From: an uncultured Paracoccaceae bacterium
GTDB lineage: Bacteria; Pseudomonadota; Alphaproteobacteria; Rhodobacterales; Rhodobacteraceae
DNA: 64,000 bases
Assembly: GCA_947497985.1 (NCBI GenBank)
Contig: CANMIX010000008.1
Location: 62,001 to 126,000 of the forward strand
Direction: 5' to 3'
Below the pieces are notes generated by a model. That model saw only the letters and a program-made list of their open reading frames with translations. It ran no database searches and was not told the DNA's origin. A program made the position numbers and the translations under genes. Shown one piece after another: positions 8,660 to 18,054 of the stretch (position 1 is the stretch's first letter; every line of letters begins with the position of its first letter).

Positions 8660-9556
8660 ATGACACTTACATCCACCAAACGGCTGGGGGCGACCTACGA
8701 GCTGCAGCGCGGGTATCGCCGCATGATCTACCCAGCCGTGATCGCCGTTGGTATCTTTGCCATTGTCCCACTTGCCGGCATGTTTGCACTGGCTTTTAGC
8801 GACTATCATCTGCTGCGGGGTACAAATTGGCAGTTCGGCTTTAAGAATTTCGCGCGATTGCTGAGCGATCAGCGGTTGATGAACTCGATCTATGTGATGT
8901 CGATCCTGTCGTTCTTTGGCGTGGCGACACAGGTTATCATCGGCACCGCCGTTGCTGTGGGTCTGCAAAAGATCGTTGGAAGATGGCGGTTTGGGCGGAT
9001 CCTGTTTCTGGTGCCATACGCGGTGCCCCATGTGGCCGTCGCCTTGATCTGGCTGTCGCTGTTCACGCCGACCCTGTCGCCGATCAATGCGTTCTTTGAC
9101 CTGTTTGGCATCACGGTACCCAGCTTTTTGACCACCCAGGGTGGCGCCATGTTTGCCATTGTGATGGCGGACACCTGGACCAATTTTCCCTTTGCCATGT
9201 TGATCATTCTGGCAGCCCTGCAGGGAATTTCGCCGGATCTGGACGAGGCGGCTGCGATTGACGGGGCAACACGGGTCAAGACGTTCTTCTTTATCACATT
9301 GCCGCTGTTGATGCCGGCCTTGCTGATGGTCACGCTGTTCCGTTTCATTGACTCTTTGAAACACTTCCCGATGATCTTTGTCATCACTAAGGGCGGGCCG
9401 GGGCGGTCGACGCAGGCCACCAATTTCTATGCCTATGTGCAGACGTTTCAAAACTCCAACGTGGCCTATGGCGCGGCAATTGCCGTCACCTTGTTCCTGA
9501 TGGCCGCGTTGATCAGTTTTTATGTCGCGCGTCTGAACCAGAGGGTTTCGCAATGA
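8660..9556 (+). CDS. ABC transporter permease, MalF/UgpA type
   Basis: A 298-residue inner-membrane protein with about six helices. ATG 8660 is preferred over a longer frame that would overlap the binding-protein gene; GCGGG is a weak ribosome binding site before it. The coupling loop near residue 195 reads DLDEAAAIDGATRVKTFF followed by ITLPLLMPALL, the EAA motif of sugar-type permeases. It pairs with the next permease, whose ATG overlaps its stop by four bases. Confidence 0.9.
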   Translation: MTLTSTKRLGATYELQRGYRRMIYPAVIAVGIFAIVPLAGMFALAFSDYHLLRGTNWQFGFKNFARLLSDQRLMNSIYVMSILSFFGVATQVIIGTAVAVGLQKIVGRWRFGRILFLVPYAVPHVAVALIWLSLFTPTLSPINAFFDLFGITVPSFLTTQGGAMFAIVMADTWTNFPFAMLIILAALQGISPDLDEAAAIDGATRVKTFFFITLPLLMPALLMVTLFRFIDSLKHFPMIFVITKGGPGRSTQATNFYAYVQTFQNSNVAYGAAIAVTLFLMAALISFYVARLNQRVSQ

Positions 9557-10383
9557 TTGATAAAAGCCCCGAATACCGTTTCAAAAAAGCGCTTGGCGTC
9601 TCGATGATGCTGTTGCTTGTGGCCTTTGCAGCCCTGCCAACCCTATGGGCGTTGATTCTGTCGGTGCGCTCTCCCTCGGCGGTGTTTGAACCGATCTGGG
9701 AAAGTCCGCTGGCGCTGACGCTGGAGAATTTTTTCAACATCACCCGTTCAGATTTTCCAAAGGCGTTGTTGAATTCGTTCATCACGGCCGGATCGGCCAC
9801 CGTATTGGCAATGATCATTGGGGTTCCGGCCGGTTTTGCGCTGGCGAAATCGCGGGTGTCGGGCAAGTTCATCGCATCTTGGGTGTTGTTGCTGCTGAGG
9901 ATGGCCCCTCCGGTCGGGTTCGTGATCCCGTTGTTCCTGCTGTACGTGAACGCCGGGTTGATCGACACCTATCTGGGGCTGATCGTTGCCTATATGACAC
10001 TGACGCTGCCCTTGGTGGTTTGGTCCATGTGGAACTCTTTCGCGCAAGTCCCAGACGAGCTGATCGAAGCGGCTTTGATGGATGATGCGACCCTGACGCA
10101 GGCGTTTTTGTTGATCGTTCTGCCAGCTGCCCGTCCCGGCGCGGTTGCGGCTGCGATCCTTGCGTTTTTGGTGGCGTGGAACGATTTCTTCTTCTCGCTG
10201 ATCATCACCCGGTCCAGCACCACAACGGCCCCGGTGGCGGTGATGAACTTCATCTCCTTTGACAGTGTGGATTGGGCGTCGATTGCGGTGGCCTCCATCG
10301 CGCTGACACTGCCGATCCTGCCGCTGATGGCCATTGCCAACCGCTATATCGTGCAGTCACTCTCAGGCGCGGTGAAAGGGTAA
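9553..10383 (+). CDS. ABC transporter permease, MalG/UgpE type
   Basis: A 276-residue inner-membrane protein with six predicted helices. Its EAA loop near residue 170 reads DELIEAALMDDATLTQAF then LIVLPAARPGAVAAA, the usual second permease of a carbohydrate importer. ATGA overlap with the upstream permease indicates translational coupling. The first sulfatase gene begins only three bases after its stop, so the desulfating enzyme is built into the transport operon. Confidence 0.9.
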   Translation: MIDKSPEYRFKKALGVSMMLLLVAFAALPTLWALILSVRSPSAVFEPIWESPLALTLENFFNITRSDFPKALLNSFITAGSATVLAMIIGVPAGFALAKSRVSGKFIASWVLLLLRMAPPVGFVIPLFLLYVNAGLIDTYLGLIVAYMTLTLPLVVWSMWNSFAQVPDELIEAALMDDATLTQAFLLIVLPAARPGAVAAAILAFLVAWNDFFFSLIITRSSTTTAPVAVMNFISFDSVDWASIAVASIALTLPILPLMAIANRYIVQSLSGAVKG

Positions 10384-10386
10384 CTC

Positions 10387-11877
10387 ATGGGAAAACAACC
10401 AAATATCGTTTTCATCATCACCGACCAACAGCGTTACGACACGATTTCGGCGCTGGGGTTTGACCATGCGATTACGCCCAATCTGGATCGTCTGGCCCAG
10501 CGGGGGACGGTGTTTGAAAACATGTATATCACCTCGCCCTCTTGCGCGCCGTCGCGGGCCTCGCTGTTCTCGGGCACATACCCCCATACCAATGGCGTGT
10601 TTCGCAACGACGAGCCCTGGCAGTACAGCTGGGTCAAAGACCTGGCCGAGGCCGGATATCGCACGGTAAATGTGGGCAAAATGCACACCATGCCGGTCGA
10701 AGGGGCCTTTGGCTTTCACGAACGCCATGTGACCGAAAACAAAGACCGCGATCATCCCAATCTGCCGTTCTATCTGGACAATTGGGACAAGGCGTTTTTC
10801 CTGCGCGGGGTGGAAAAACCATCGCGTGTGACCCAACGGCGCAAGAATGACTATGGCGACAAGCTGGGGGCCTGGGTCTGGGAGGAAGAGGCGGCGTTGC
10901 ACCCGGATGTGTTCACCGGGCAGATGGCGAAATGGTGGTTGGACCGTTACACAGGGGACGGCCCGTATTTCCTGCAAATTGGCATTCCGGGGCCGCATCC
11001 GCCTTATGATCCAACCCAAGAATACCTGGATATGTACGTAGGGCGCGATCTGCCCGAGGTCATCCCGCCGGATCCAGATGTGCAGCCCGAAGCCTTGCAA
11101 AAACTCAGAGAGTTTCATCTGGGCGAAGATGCGGACGGGATCGTGCATCTGCCCGCCCCCACAGCCGAACAATCGCATCGGCAACGGGCCCATTATTATG
11201 CAAACGTCACCATGATCGACCACCAAGTGGGTGAGATCATTGACGCTTTGGAAGTCCGAGGTGACCTTGAGAATACGATAATCGTGTTCACCTCAGACCA
11301 TGGCGACGCGCTTGGTGATCATGGGCATTCGCAGAAATGGAACATGTATCAGTCCACAATGCGGGTGCCTGCGATCGTCGCTGGTGTCCACCTCCCACAG
11401 GATAAGCGCGTCGCCGACAATGTATCTCTCTTTGATTTCGGCCCCACAATTCTGGATTGGGCCGGAGTTGAAGTCCCCACCTGGATGGAGGCACAGTCGC
11501 TGCAGCCGTATTTCGAAGACGTCACTCCGCCCGAACGCACACGGGTCTTTGCGGAACATTCCAACGATGCTTTGCTGACGGGCACGCGACTGATGACCAT
11601 GGTGCTGGAGGGCCAGATAAAGCTGGTGCATTTTGTGGATTCAGATGCGGGACAGCTGTTTGATCTGGCTGCGGATCCAACGGAACAGACCAACCTTTGG
11701 GATGATCCGGCCCATGCAGAGACCAAGGCCAGATTGATCAATGAAATTTTGAAATGGCGCTCAGAGAGCGGATTGCAAACACAGGGCTTTGTCGAGGCCT
11801 GCGTTCGTGGAGCGCATGCAATGATGTCGCCCCCAATACATATGGCACGCGGCCAACACCGGGAGGGAACACGGTAG
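10387..11877 (+). CDS. Type I sulfatase (formylglycine, Cys type), cytoplasmic
   Basis: A 496-residue sulfatase (alkaline phosphatase superfamily) that hydrolyses sulfate esters. The Cys53 motif is CAPSR, followed by ASLFSG; Cys53 is the residue converted to formylglycine. Metal ligands are visible as ITDQQR near residue 12 and SDHGD near residue 302. The Lys of GKMH near residue 98, PHPPY near residue 204 and the QKWN segment complete the active site. There is no signal peptide, so the enzyme works in the cytoplasm on an imported substrate. It lies between the permeases and the ATPase of the importer. The substrate is unknown; choline-sulfatase-like and sugar sulfatases share this arrangement. 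Confidence 0.9.
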   Translation: MGKQPNIVFIITDQQRYDTISALGFDHAITPNLDRLAQRGTVFENMYITSPSCAPSRASLFSGTYPHTNGVFRNDEPWQYSWVKDLAEAGYRTVNVGKMHTMPVEGAFGFHERHVTENKDRDHPNLPFYLDNWDKAFFLRGVEKPSRVTQRRKNDYGDKLGAWVWEEEAALHPDVFTGQMAKWWLDRYTGDGPYFLQIGIPGPHPPYDPTQEYLDMYVGRDLPEVIPPDPDVQPEALQKLREFHLGEDADGIVHLPAPTAEQSHRQRAHYYANVTMIDHQVGEIIDALEVRGDLENTIIVFTSDHGDALGDHGHSQKWNMYQSTMRVPAIVAGVHLPQDKRVADNVSLFDFGPTILDWAGVEVPTWMEAQSLQPYFEDVTPPERTRVFAEHSNDALLTGTRLMTMVLEGQIKLVHFVDSDAGQLFDLAADPTEQTNLWDDPAHAETKARLINEILKWRSESGLQTQGFVEACVRGAHAMMSPPIHMARGQHREGTR

Positions 11878-11878
11878 A

Positions 11879-12886
11879 ATGGGACAAATTCAACTGAAAG
11901 ACGTCAAAAAGAGCTTTGGCGCAGTGACAGTCATTCCGCCTTTGAACTTGGACATTGAAGACGGCGAATTTGTCGTCTTTGTTGGCCCGTCAGGCTGTGG
12001 AAAGTCGACCCTTTTGCGGCTGATTGCCGGGCTTGAGGACGTCAGCGACGGCACTTTGGCCATCAATGGCGCCGATGCTACCGACCAGCCACCGGGCAAA
12101 CGAGGCCTTGCGATGGTGTTCCAATCCTACGCGCTGTACCCGCATTTGACGGTGGCAGAAAACATCGCCTTTCCCTTGCGGATGGCCGGTCTCAGCCGTG
12201 ATGAGCAATCGCGCCGGATTTCTGCGGCGGCGGATGTTTTGAACCTCACCGACTATCTGGATCGTCGCCCGAAACAGCTGTCGGGCGGGCAACGTCAACG
12301 GGTGGCCATTGGACGGGCGATTGTGCGCGAACCTTCAGCGTTTTTGTTTGATGAACCCCTGTCCAATCTCGATGCGGCCTTGCGGATGGGGATGCGGTTG
12401 GAAATCAGCGAGCTGCACAAGCGGCTCAAAACCACCATGATCTATGTGACCCATGATCAGGTCGAGGCGATGACCATGGCGGACAAGATTGTGGTGTTGA
12501 ATGCCGGTGTAATCGAACAAGTCGGCAGCCCGCTTGAGCTGTATGATGCGCCTTGCAACCTGTTTGTCGCGAAATTCATTGGCTCGCCGATGATGAATAT
12601 CATCGAAGGGGATGAGGCCGCGAAACTGGGCGCGGCGGCGGTTGGCATCCGTCCCGAACATCTGGACATCTCAACCGAGGATGGGCTGTGGCAGGGCACT
12701 GTCGGTCTGTCGGAACATCTGGGCAGCGATACGTTTTTGCGGGTTCATATGGACGGGATGGACAACGTCCTGACTGTGCGCGCGCCGGGCAAAGTCGCGC
12801 TCAGGGATGGGGACCGGGTCTATGTGTCACCCCAGATGTCGGACCTGCACCGATTTGACACCGATGGTCTGCGGATGGACGCATGA
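11879..12886 (+). CDS. ABC transporter ATPase, MalK/UgpC type
   Basis: A 335-residue ATPase for the sugar-type importer. Walker A is GPSGCGKST near residue 37, the signature is [16 protein letters not shown], Walker B is [13 protein letters not shown], and the switch His is in YVTHDQVEA. About 100 C-terminal residues form the TOBE regulatory part ([10 protein letters not shown]). One base separates it from the sulfatase stop, and its own stop overlaps the next ATG by four bases. It is tied into one operon with both sulfatase and maturation genes. Confidence 0.92.
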   Translation: MGQIQLKDVKKSFGAVTVIPPLNLDIEDGEFVVFVGPSGCGKSTLLRLIAGLEDVSDGTLAINGADATDQPPGKRGLAMVFQSYALYPHLTVAENIAFPLRMAGLSRDEQSRRISAAADVLNLTDYLDRRPKQLSGGQRQRVAIGRAIVREPSAFLFDEPLSNLDAALRMGMRLEISELHKRLKTTMIYVTHDQVEAMTMADKIVVLNAGVIEQVGSPLELYDAPCNLFVAKFIGSPMMNIIEGDEAAKLGAAAVGIRPEHLDISTEDGLWQGTVGLSEHLGSDTFLRVHMDGMDNVLTVRAPGKVALRDGDRVYVSPQMSDLHRFDTDGLRMDA

Positions 12887-13848
12887 CCCTAGACAGCTGT
12901 GGCCATACCAAAAGCTGTTGTGCGCCCGCGCGGGATGGGGGTCAGCCTCCGTCCGCCCACCTGTCCGCGTCCTTGCCTGTGCCGGACACGACAGGCCCTT
13001 CCTATCCGCTGCCAACCCGGTCTATTCCGGGGGGGCGGGTCCAGGTGGGCACCAACCGGCCTGCCATCCCGATCGACGGCGAAGGGCCGATCCGCCACAA
13101 AACCATCAAGCCCTTTGTGATCACTGAAACGACAATCACCAACGAGGCTTTTGCGCATTTTGTGTTGGAAACGGCCTATATAACCGAAGCGGAGCGGTTT
13201 GGATGGTCCTTTGTCTTCTTTTCCGATCTGCCCGAAGGGGCAGCACCAACGCTGGGTGTTGCGGGCACCGAATGGTGGCGCAGGGTGGACGGCGCCAATT
13301 GGCGACAGGTACATGGGCCAGGCACGCGGGGGGGCTGGCATCCGTCGCACCCGGTGGTGCATGTGTCCTGGAACGATGCGCGCGCCTTTGCTCAATGGTG
13401 CGGAGGACGGCTCCCGTCTGAGGCGGAGTGGGAACATGCGGCGCGCGGTGGGCTGACGGATGTACGGTTCCCCTGGGGCGATCAAGAACCTGATGATACG
13501 GAGTTTATGCCCTGCAACATTTGGCAAGGCCGCTTTCCCGATCACAACACCGCCGCCGATGGCTGGAGCGGGACCGCGCCGGCCAAATCCTATGCGCCCA
13601 ACGGATATGGGCTGTACAATATGGTCGGCAATGTCTGGGAATGGACCGAGGATACATTTCGCGTGAAATCGCTGAAGAAAGATGTGCGGCAACGGATGGA
13701 AGCCATGCGCGGACATCGGCTGTTGAAAGGTGGCTCGTACCTGTGTCACCGCAGCTATTGCTACCGGTATCGCATAGCCGCCCGAATTGGAAATACGCCC
13801 GACACCACCACCCCGCACCAGGGGTTCCGCGTGGTCTGGGACGTCTAA
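12883..13848 (+). CDS. Formylglycine-generating enzyme (SUMF1/FGE family), aerobic sulfatase maturase
   Basis: A 321-residue cytoplasmic oxygenase that converts the Cys of CxPxR in sulfatases into formylglycine using copper and oxygen. The C-terminal segment [15 protein letters not shown] carries the two catalytic cysteines, C288 and C293, with the same spacing as in human SUMF1. [10 protein letters not shown] and [15 protein letters not shown] are further family signatures. The N-terminus contains SCCAPARD, so residues 13-17 (CAPAR) match the enzyme's own substrate consensus. It overlaps the ATPase gene by four bases and precedes two more sulfatase-type genes, whose maturation it can explain. 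Confidence 0.92.
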   Translation: MTLDSCGHTKSCCAPARDGGQPPSAHLSASLPVPDTTGPSYPLPTRSIPGGRVQVGTNRPAIPIDGEGPIRHKTIKPFVITETTITNEAFAHFVLETAYITEAERFGWSFVFFSDLPEGAAPTLGVAGTEWWRRVDGANWRQVHGPGTRGGWHPSHPVVHVSWNDARAFAQWCGGRLPSEAEWEHAARGGLTDVRFPWGDQEPDDTEFMPCNIWQGRFPDHNTAADGWSGTAPAKSYAPNGYGLYNMVGNVWEWTEDTFRVKSLKKDVRQRMEAMRGHRLLKGGSYLCHRSYCYRYRIAARIGNTPDTTTPHQGFRVVWDV

Positions 13849-13860
13849 GGAACAACAATA

Positions 13861-15138
13861 GTGTACCCGCCAATGCCGCAAAACATCCTTTTGATCCTGT
13901 TTGATAGCCTCAGCACGGCGACGTGCGTGGATCTTGCAGAGCAGCTGCCAACACTGACCCAGTTTCGAGGCAACAGCCTATGTTTTCCCAATGCCTATGC
14001 GTCGTCGCCCGAAAGCGGCCCGGCCCGTGCAAGCCTGTTTACCGGGCTCGACCTCTCGGCCCATGGGGTTTGGAGCGATGGTGTAGCCTTGCCAGAGCGG
14101 GAGACAACTGTCACCGAACGGTTTACCGATCAAGGGTATGAAACCTGGTTGTGCGGGCGCAGACATCTGAGCGGCGTGTCCAATTGGACCACGGAACACG
14201 CGCGCCCCTTCGAATTTGCACAATTCGATTGGGCCCATGGACCGCATCACCGATCCCGGCAGAACGCCTATCTGACGTGGCTGCAGGCGCAAGCGCCGGA
14301 GCTTTATGCGCAGATCTTTCCCAAACAACCCAATCCCGATGCGACCGATGTCCCCGAGGCACAGCGCCGTGCGATCCGAGCCTTGGCGCATGAGTTGAGC
14401 TTTAACAGCTGGGTTACGGACCGCATCTGTGCCCATATCAAGGGCCGGGCGACAGATCAGCCGTTCTTTGGGGTGGCAGGATACGTGGTCGGTCAGGATC
14501 AGGGTGGCCCACCAGACCCCGATCATATCGGCGAGGCGGTTGATCCCGCTGCATTGCAACAGGCAGATGCGGGGCTTGCCAGGATCTTGGACTGTCTGAG
14601 CGGTGCGGATCTGCTGCAAAACACCACCGTGGTTGTCGCCGCGACCCGTGGGGATCAAGATGCAGGGGCGACCTCGGACCCAATGAAACAACGCGCCGTG
14701 CAGACCTCCCTGATGTTTCAAACAGCGGGGATCACGCCCAGAATTGACAGCAGGGTGGTCACGACCGCTGATCTGGTGCCGACGCTTTATGACATCGCCA
14801 AGATACGACCGCCGCGCCGCATTCAGGGCACATCGCTGTTGTCGGGCGTGACATCTGCGGTGCCGCCCACGGCGCTGTTCAGACTGCGGCGCGCTGGGCA
14901 ACAGATGCAGACAGCGGTGGTGCAGGGGGATTGGAAATTGATTGCGGAGCACGGCCAACCCGATGACGGCCACGCACCACGTTATAGATTGTACAATCTC
15001 AACGTCGATCCGGGTGAGGCTCATGACCTTGCCGCAGATCCCGCCCATATGGCGGATCTGGAAGCAATGATTGATGTGATGTTGGATGCCCGGGTTGCAC
15101 GCGAAGACCGCACCGAACCCCGCATCGCCAAATTCTGA
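13861..15138 (+). CDS. Sulfatase-like protein with degenerate active site (probable pseudoenzyme)
   Basis: A 425-residue protein with the sulfatase fold pattern. GTG 13861 is preferred because AAGGA lies nine bases upstream; an ATG at 13873 is possible. The usual CxPxR motif is SGPAR, with Ser52 in place of Cys. TDQQ is replaced by FDSLS, GKxH by GRRH, the PHxPY segment by GQDQG, and SDHGD by ATRGD, which removes most metal and sulfate ligands. Length and surrounding segments (ASLFTG, YRLYNLNVDPGEAHDL) remain intact, so it is not a decaying gene. It may bind substrate or partner the active sulfatases. A Ser-type sulfatase is unlikely given the lost metal site. Confidence 0.8.
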   Translation: MYPPMPQNILLILFDSLSTATCVDLAEQLPTLTQFRGNSLCFPNAYASSPESGPARASLFTGLDLSAHGVWSDGVALPERETTVTERFTDQGYETWLCGRRHLSGVSNWTTEHARPFEFAQFDWAHGPHHRSRQNAYLTWLQAQAPELYAQIFPKQPNPDATDVPEAQRRAIRALAHELSFNSWVTDRICAHIKGRATDQPFFGVAGYVVGQDQGGPPDPDHIGEAVDPAALQQADAGLARILDCLSGADLLQNTTVVVAATRGDQDAGATSDPMKQRAVQTSLMFQTAGITPRIDSRVVTTADLVPTLYDIAKIRPPRRIQGTSLLSGVTSAVPPTALFRLRRAGQQMQTAVVQGDWKLIAEHGQPDDGHAPRYRLYNLNVDPGEAHDLAADPAHMADLEAMIDVMLDARVAREDRTEPRIAKF

Positions 15139-15149
15139 GGTCGCACACT

Positions 15150-16649
15150 ATGTCCAATGCACTGACAAATGCGCCGCAACGGCCCAATATCCTGTTTATC
15201 TGCACCGACCAGCAACGGGGTGATAGTCTGGGCTGTACCGGTGCCCCTTGGGCCCATACGCCAAACCTCGATCAAATGGCTGCCCAAGGCGCGCTGTTTG
15301 AGAATTGCTATGTGCAAAATCCGGTGTGCAGCCCGTCGCGGGCTTCTGTGTTTACTGGAAAATACGTGTCAAATCATGGGCTTTATGCCAATGGGGTGCC
15401 TTTGCCGCGCGATCAGCATATGTTCACCCGCACGCTCGCCGATGCCGGATACGACTGCGGCATGATCGGCAAACAGCACCTGTCGCCATGTGACACATGG
15501 CGCACGGAACCCAGGCGCGATGACGGGTATCGGGTCTTTGAATGGGCGCATGGGCCCAATCACCGCGCACTGGAAAACGATTATCACCGGTGGCTGCGCC
15601 AGACGCATCCGGATCTTTACCAACAGATCTTTCCGGATACGGGTGCCAATGAAAACACGGAATACAGCAATCAGGCCCGCACCGGCACGCCCATCGATCA
15701 CGTGCCCAAAGAGGCGCATTATTCCCATTGGGTGGGCGAGCGGGCGATAGATTTCATTTCGCATGCACGCGGGCCGGATGAGCCTTTTTTCCTGATGGCG
15801 AATTTCTTCGATCCCCATCATTCCTTTGGTGCGCCACAGGAATTCCGGGATTTGATAGATGCGGACGCGATCCCTGCGCCGGTGACCAAACCGGGTGAGT
15901 TGGACGAAAAACCCGAGCCTCACCGCGCCTATTCGGAAAAGAGCTACAGCGGCACCGCGCCGGGGTTTCAGGATTACACCGCCGAACAGATCAAGGAAAT
16001 CCGCGCCCAATATTGGGCCATGATCGCCTTGATCGACCATGAGGTGGGGCGGATCCTGGCCGCGCTCAAGGCTGCAGGGCTGGCCGAGAATACATTGGTG
16101 GTTTTTTCCTCGGACCATGGAGAGCTGTTGGGCAATCACCAACAGCTCCTAAAAGGGCCGCAGCTTTATGATGATCTGACACGGGTGCCGTTAGTCATGC
16201 GCTGGCCCAACGTCATCGGGGCAGAAAATAAAGTGTCGGAATTGGTGCAATGGGTGGATCTGCCGGCGACTTTCCTAGCGGCGTCTGGCTGTGCGCCGGG
16301 GCAGGGCGTTCAGGGGCAGTCTGTGTTGCCCTTGGCAACGGGCGGCTCGGACAATTGGCGCAGCTGGGCGATCAGCGAATACCGCTATTCCGGCTTTACC
16401 ACGGACCCGCTGATCATGACGACAATGGTGCGGCACCATGAATGGAAACTGATCCTGTGGCATGGCGAACCGGCCTGTGGCACCCAGCGTGACGGAGAGC
16501 TGTATAACCTGTCTGACGACCCGAGCGAATTGCACAATCGGTTCCATGACCCCGACTGCGCAGAAATTCGACGCCGCATGAAAGGCGTGATGCTGGATGC
16601 GATGGCTCAAACTGAGGACCGCAGCGAGTCGCGCCAGCGACCCTGGTAA
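15150..16649 (+). CDS. Type I sulfatase (formylglycine, Cys type), cytoplasmic, second copy
   Basis: A 499-residue sulfatase. CTDQQRGD near residue 18 gives the first metal ligands. Cys60 begins CSPSR, then ASVFTG. GKQHLSP near residue 109, DPHHSFG near residue 224 and FSSDHGELLGNH near residue 317 complete the site. No signal peptide is present. It shares the same plan as the first sulfatase of the cluster but differs clearly in sequence, so the two may act on different sulfate positions or substrates. It closes the operon, 11 bases after the degenerate sulfatase, and runs convergently into the minus-strand Coq4-like gene. Confidence 0.9.
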   Translation: MSNALTNAPQRPNILFICTDQQRGDSLGCTGAPWAHTPNLDQMAAQGALFENCYVQNPVCSPSRASVFTGKYVSNHGLYANGVPLPRDQHMFTRTLADAGYDCGMIGKQHLSPCDTWRTEPRRDDGYRVFEWAHGPNHRALENDYHRWLRQTHPDLYQQIFPDTGANENTEYSNQARTGTPIDHVPKEAHYSHWVGERAIDFISHARGPDEPFFLMANFFDPHHSFGAPQEFRDLIDADAIPAPVTKPGELDEKPEPHRAYSEKSYSGTAPGFQDYTAEQIKEIRAQYWAMIALIDHEVGRILAALKAAGLAENTLVVFSSDHGELLGNHQQLLKGPQLYDDLTRVPLVMRWPNVIGAENKVSELVQWVDLPATFLAASGCAPGQGVQGQSVLPLATGGSDNWRSWAISEYRYSGFTTDPLIMTTMVRHHEWKLILWHGEPACGTQRDGELYNLSDDPSELHNRFHDPDCAEIRRRMKGVMLDAMAQTEDRSESRQRPW

Positions 16650-16687
16650 TCTGCACGCCAAAGCTGCGTCCCCTGTGGCAGGAGGGA

Positions 16688-17299
16688 TCAATCGTTCTGT
16701 GTCAGGTCGCCGTCAGGTCGCTGGGCAGAGGTGTCCAGGCGACGAGTCGCGCGGGTGCCCGGCACCAACAGTTCGGCCTTGCGGAAATAGGCGCGTAGCT
16801 CTTCTTTGACGATGCCAAGATCCTTGCGCGCTTGCGCGACTGTCTTGGCCTGCCATTCGGGTCCTTCCAGCGGGATGAGGTGCAGATCTTTGTTGGCCAG
16901 ATTATCAACCGCAAAGCCAACACCCAGCCGGTAAGATGGGATGTGGTCGGCCTCAAAACGCCAATGTTTGGGATATTGGGTTGTTGAAAGGTCGATAAAG
17001 AAATCCACCACTTGGTCCGTGATGTCAGAGGCTGCTCCCATGGTGGCGCCAATCACAAAGGCCTCGTCCTGCACATGAAGGCCACGCCCCAGCAGCACGT
17101 GAATACAGTCGTGGCGCGCCAGCGAGATTGCGCCGGGCAGGGCGTCCGGGCTTTCGGGGTTCTCATATTTGCGGATGATCTCGGGAACCTCATCGGCCTC
17201 GGCAGCGGGCATGGTTGCCAGAACCTCAGCCAGGGTCATGGCGTCGGTGTCCAGCCCCGGCGACCACTCATCCCAATTCAAATCGATCCGGCGTCCCAT
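16688..17299 (-). CDS. Coq4-like protein with HDxxH-x11-E metal motif
   Basis: A 203-residue protein, mostly helical, without signal peptide. Residues 63-79 read HDCIHVLLGRGLHVQDE: H63, D64, H67 and E79 match the HDxxH-(x)11-E zinc motif that defines Coq4, a ubiquinone-synthesis factor. The rest is too different for a firm call, and the neighbours are not quinone genes. It is the last gene of the minus-strand operon and starts on the last base of the VWA gene stop. A metal-binding accessory protein of this operon is as likely as a role in ubiquinone synthesis. Confidence 0.6.
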   Translation of the reverse strand: MGRRIDLNWDEWSPGLDTDAMTLAEVLATMPAAEADEVPEIIRKYENPESPDALPGAISLARHDCIHVLLGRGLHVQDEAFVIGATMGAASDITDQVVDFFIDLSTTQYPKHWRFEADHIPSYRLGVGFAVDNLANKDLHLIPLEGPEWQAKTVAQARKDLGIVKEELRAYFRKAELLVPGTRATRRLDTSAQRPDGDLTQND

Positions 17300-18048
17300 C
17301 AGTCTTGTCCTCCGAAATCTGTAATGGCATCAAATTCAGTGTTCTCAGCAATGGCGGCCTGAAGCGCGGATTGCAGCGCGCCGACATTGCTGACGTCGAC
17401 AAAGCTGCCCAGATCATTGCGCCGCAACACGTGGGAGCCTTCGATACCAATGCCAATTGTCGCGACTTGGATCGGCGTGGTGGCTGCGATGTTCTCCACC
17501 AAGGCGTTCAGCGCATCACCATCATTGGCCTGGCCATCGGTGGTCACGATCATCCGGTAGGTTCCAAAAGACCGTGCAGCGGCGGCCTCGTCCTCCAGCA
17601 TATCCTTGGCGGATTGCACGGCTGCCGTCAGTGGGGTGCGCCCATTGCTGAGGACATATTGCAGTTCCGCCTCTAGCAGCGCTTTGGCGGCGCGCGCTTC
17701 GGTAAAGGGCAGCACCACCCCTTTGTTCAGGGCGACAACGGCCACCCGGTCGTATGGCGCCATGGCATTCAGCGCCAACAAAACCGCGTCCTTGGCGGCT
17801 TGCATATCCTCACCCATGGAGCCGCTATCGTCGAGAACAATTGCAGTGATGCGTCGGTTTGGGTCTGGCATGGCCTCGACCGTGGCGCGTTCTGCCAATG
17901 GCCAGGCCGCAATGGAGGCCCAATTGGGCGTTACAGGATCCGGGTGTGGCGCCAGAAACGCCGGACCGTTGGGGCCAAGCTCATCCTTGATAATCCAAAA
18001 GCCCAAAAGCCCCGCTGCTGCGACCGTCAGAAGTAGTTTTTTCATCAC
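17299..18048 (-). CDS. VWA-domain protein, membrane anchored
   Basis: A 249-residue protein. An N-terminal hydrophobic stretch (LLLTVAAAGLLGFWII) acts as an anchor or uncleaved signal. From residue 67 comes a von Willebrand A domain with an intact MIDAS: DDSGS at residues 73-77 and VTTDGQAND near residue 168. Such domains bind protein partners through a divalent metal. The domain therefore probably lies in the periplasm. It is separated by six bases from the upstream solute-binding/OmpA gene and overlaps the Coq4-like gene by one base. Confidence 0.85.
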   Translation of the reverse strand: MMKKLLLTVAAAGLLGFWIIKDELGPNGPAFLAPHPDPVTPNWASIAAWPLAERATVEAMPDPNRRITAIVLDDSGSMGEDMQAAKDAVLLALNAMAPYDRVAVVALNKGVVLPFTEARAAKALLEAELQYVLSNGRTPLTAAVQSAKDMLEDEAAAARSFGTYRMIVTTDGQANDGDALNALVENIAATTPIQVATIGIGIEGSHVLRRNDLGSFVDVSNVGALQSALQAAIAENTEFDAITDFGGQD

Positions 18049-18054
18049 ATCCTC

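Noticed and set aside
8585-9553. 322-codon minus-strand frame opposite the first sugar permease
   Set aside because: Shadow of a membrane protein gene with a clear EAA loop on the other strand.
13861-15138. Ser-type active sulfatase
   Set aside because: A Ser in the motif could be modified by a radical-SAM maturase, but the metal-binding acids and His/Lys residues are also missing.
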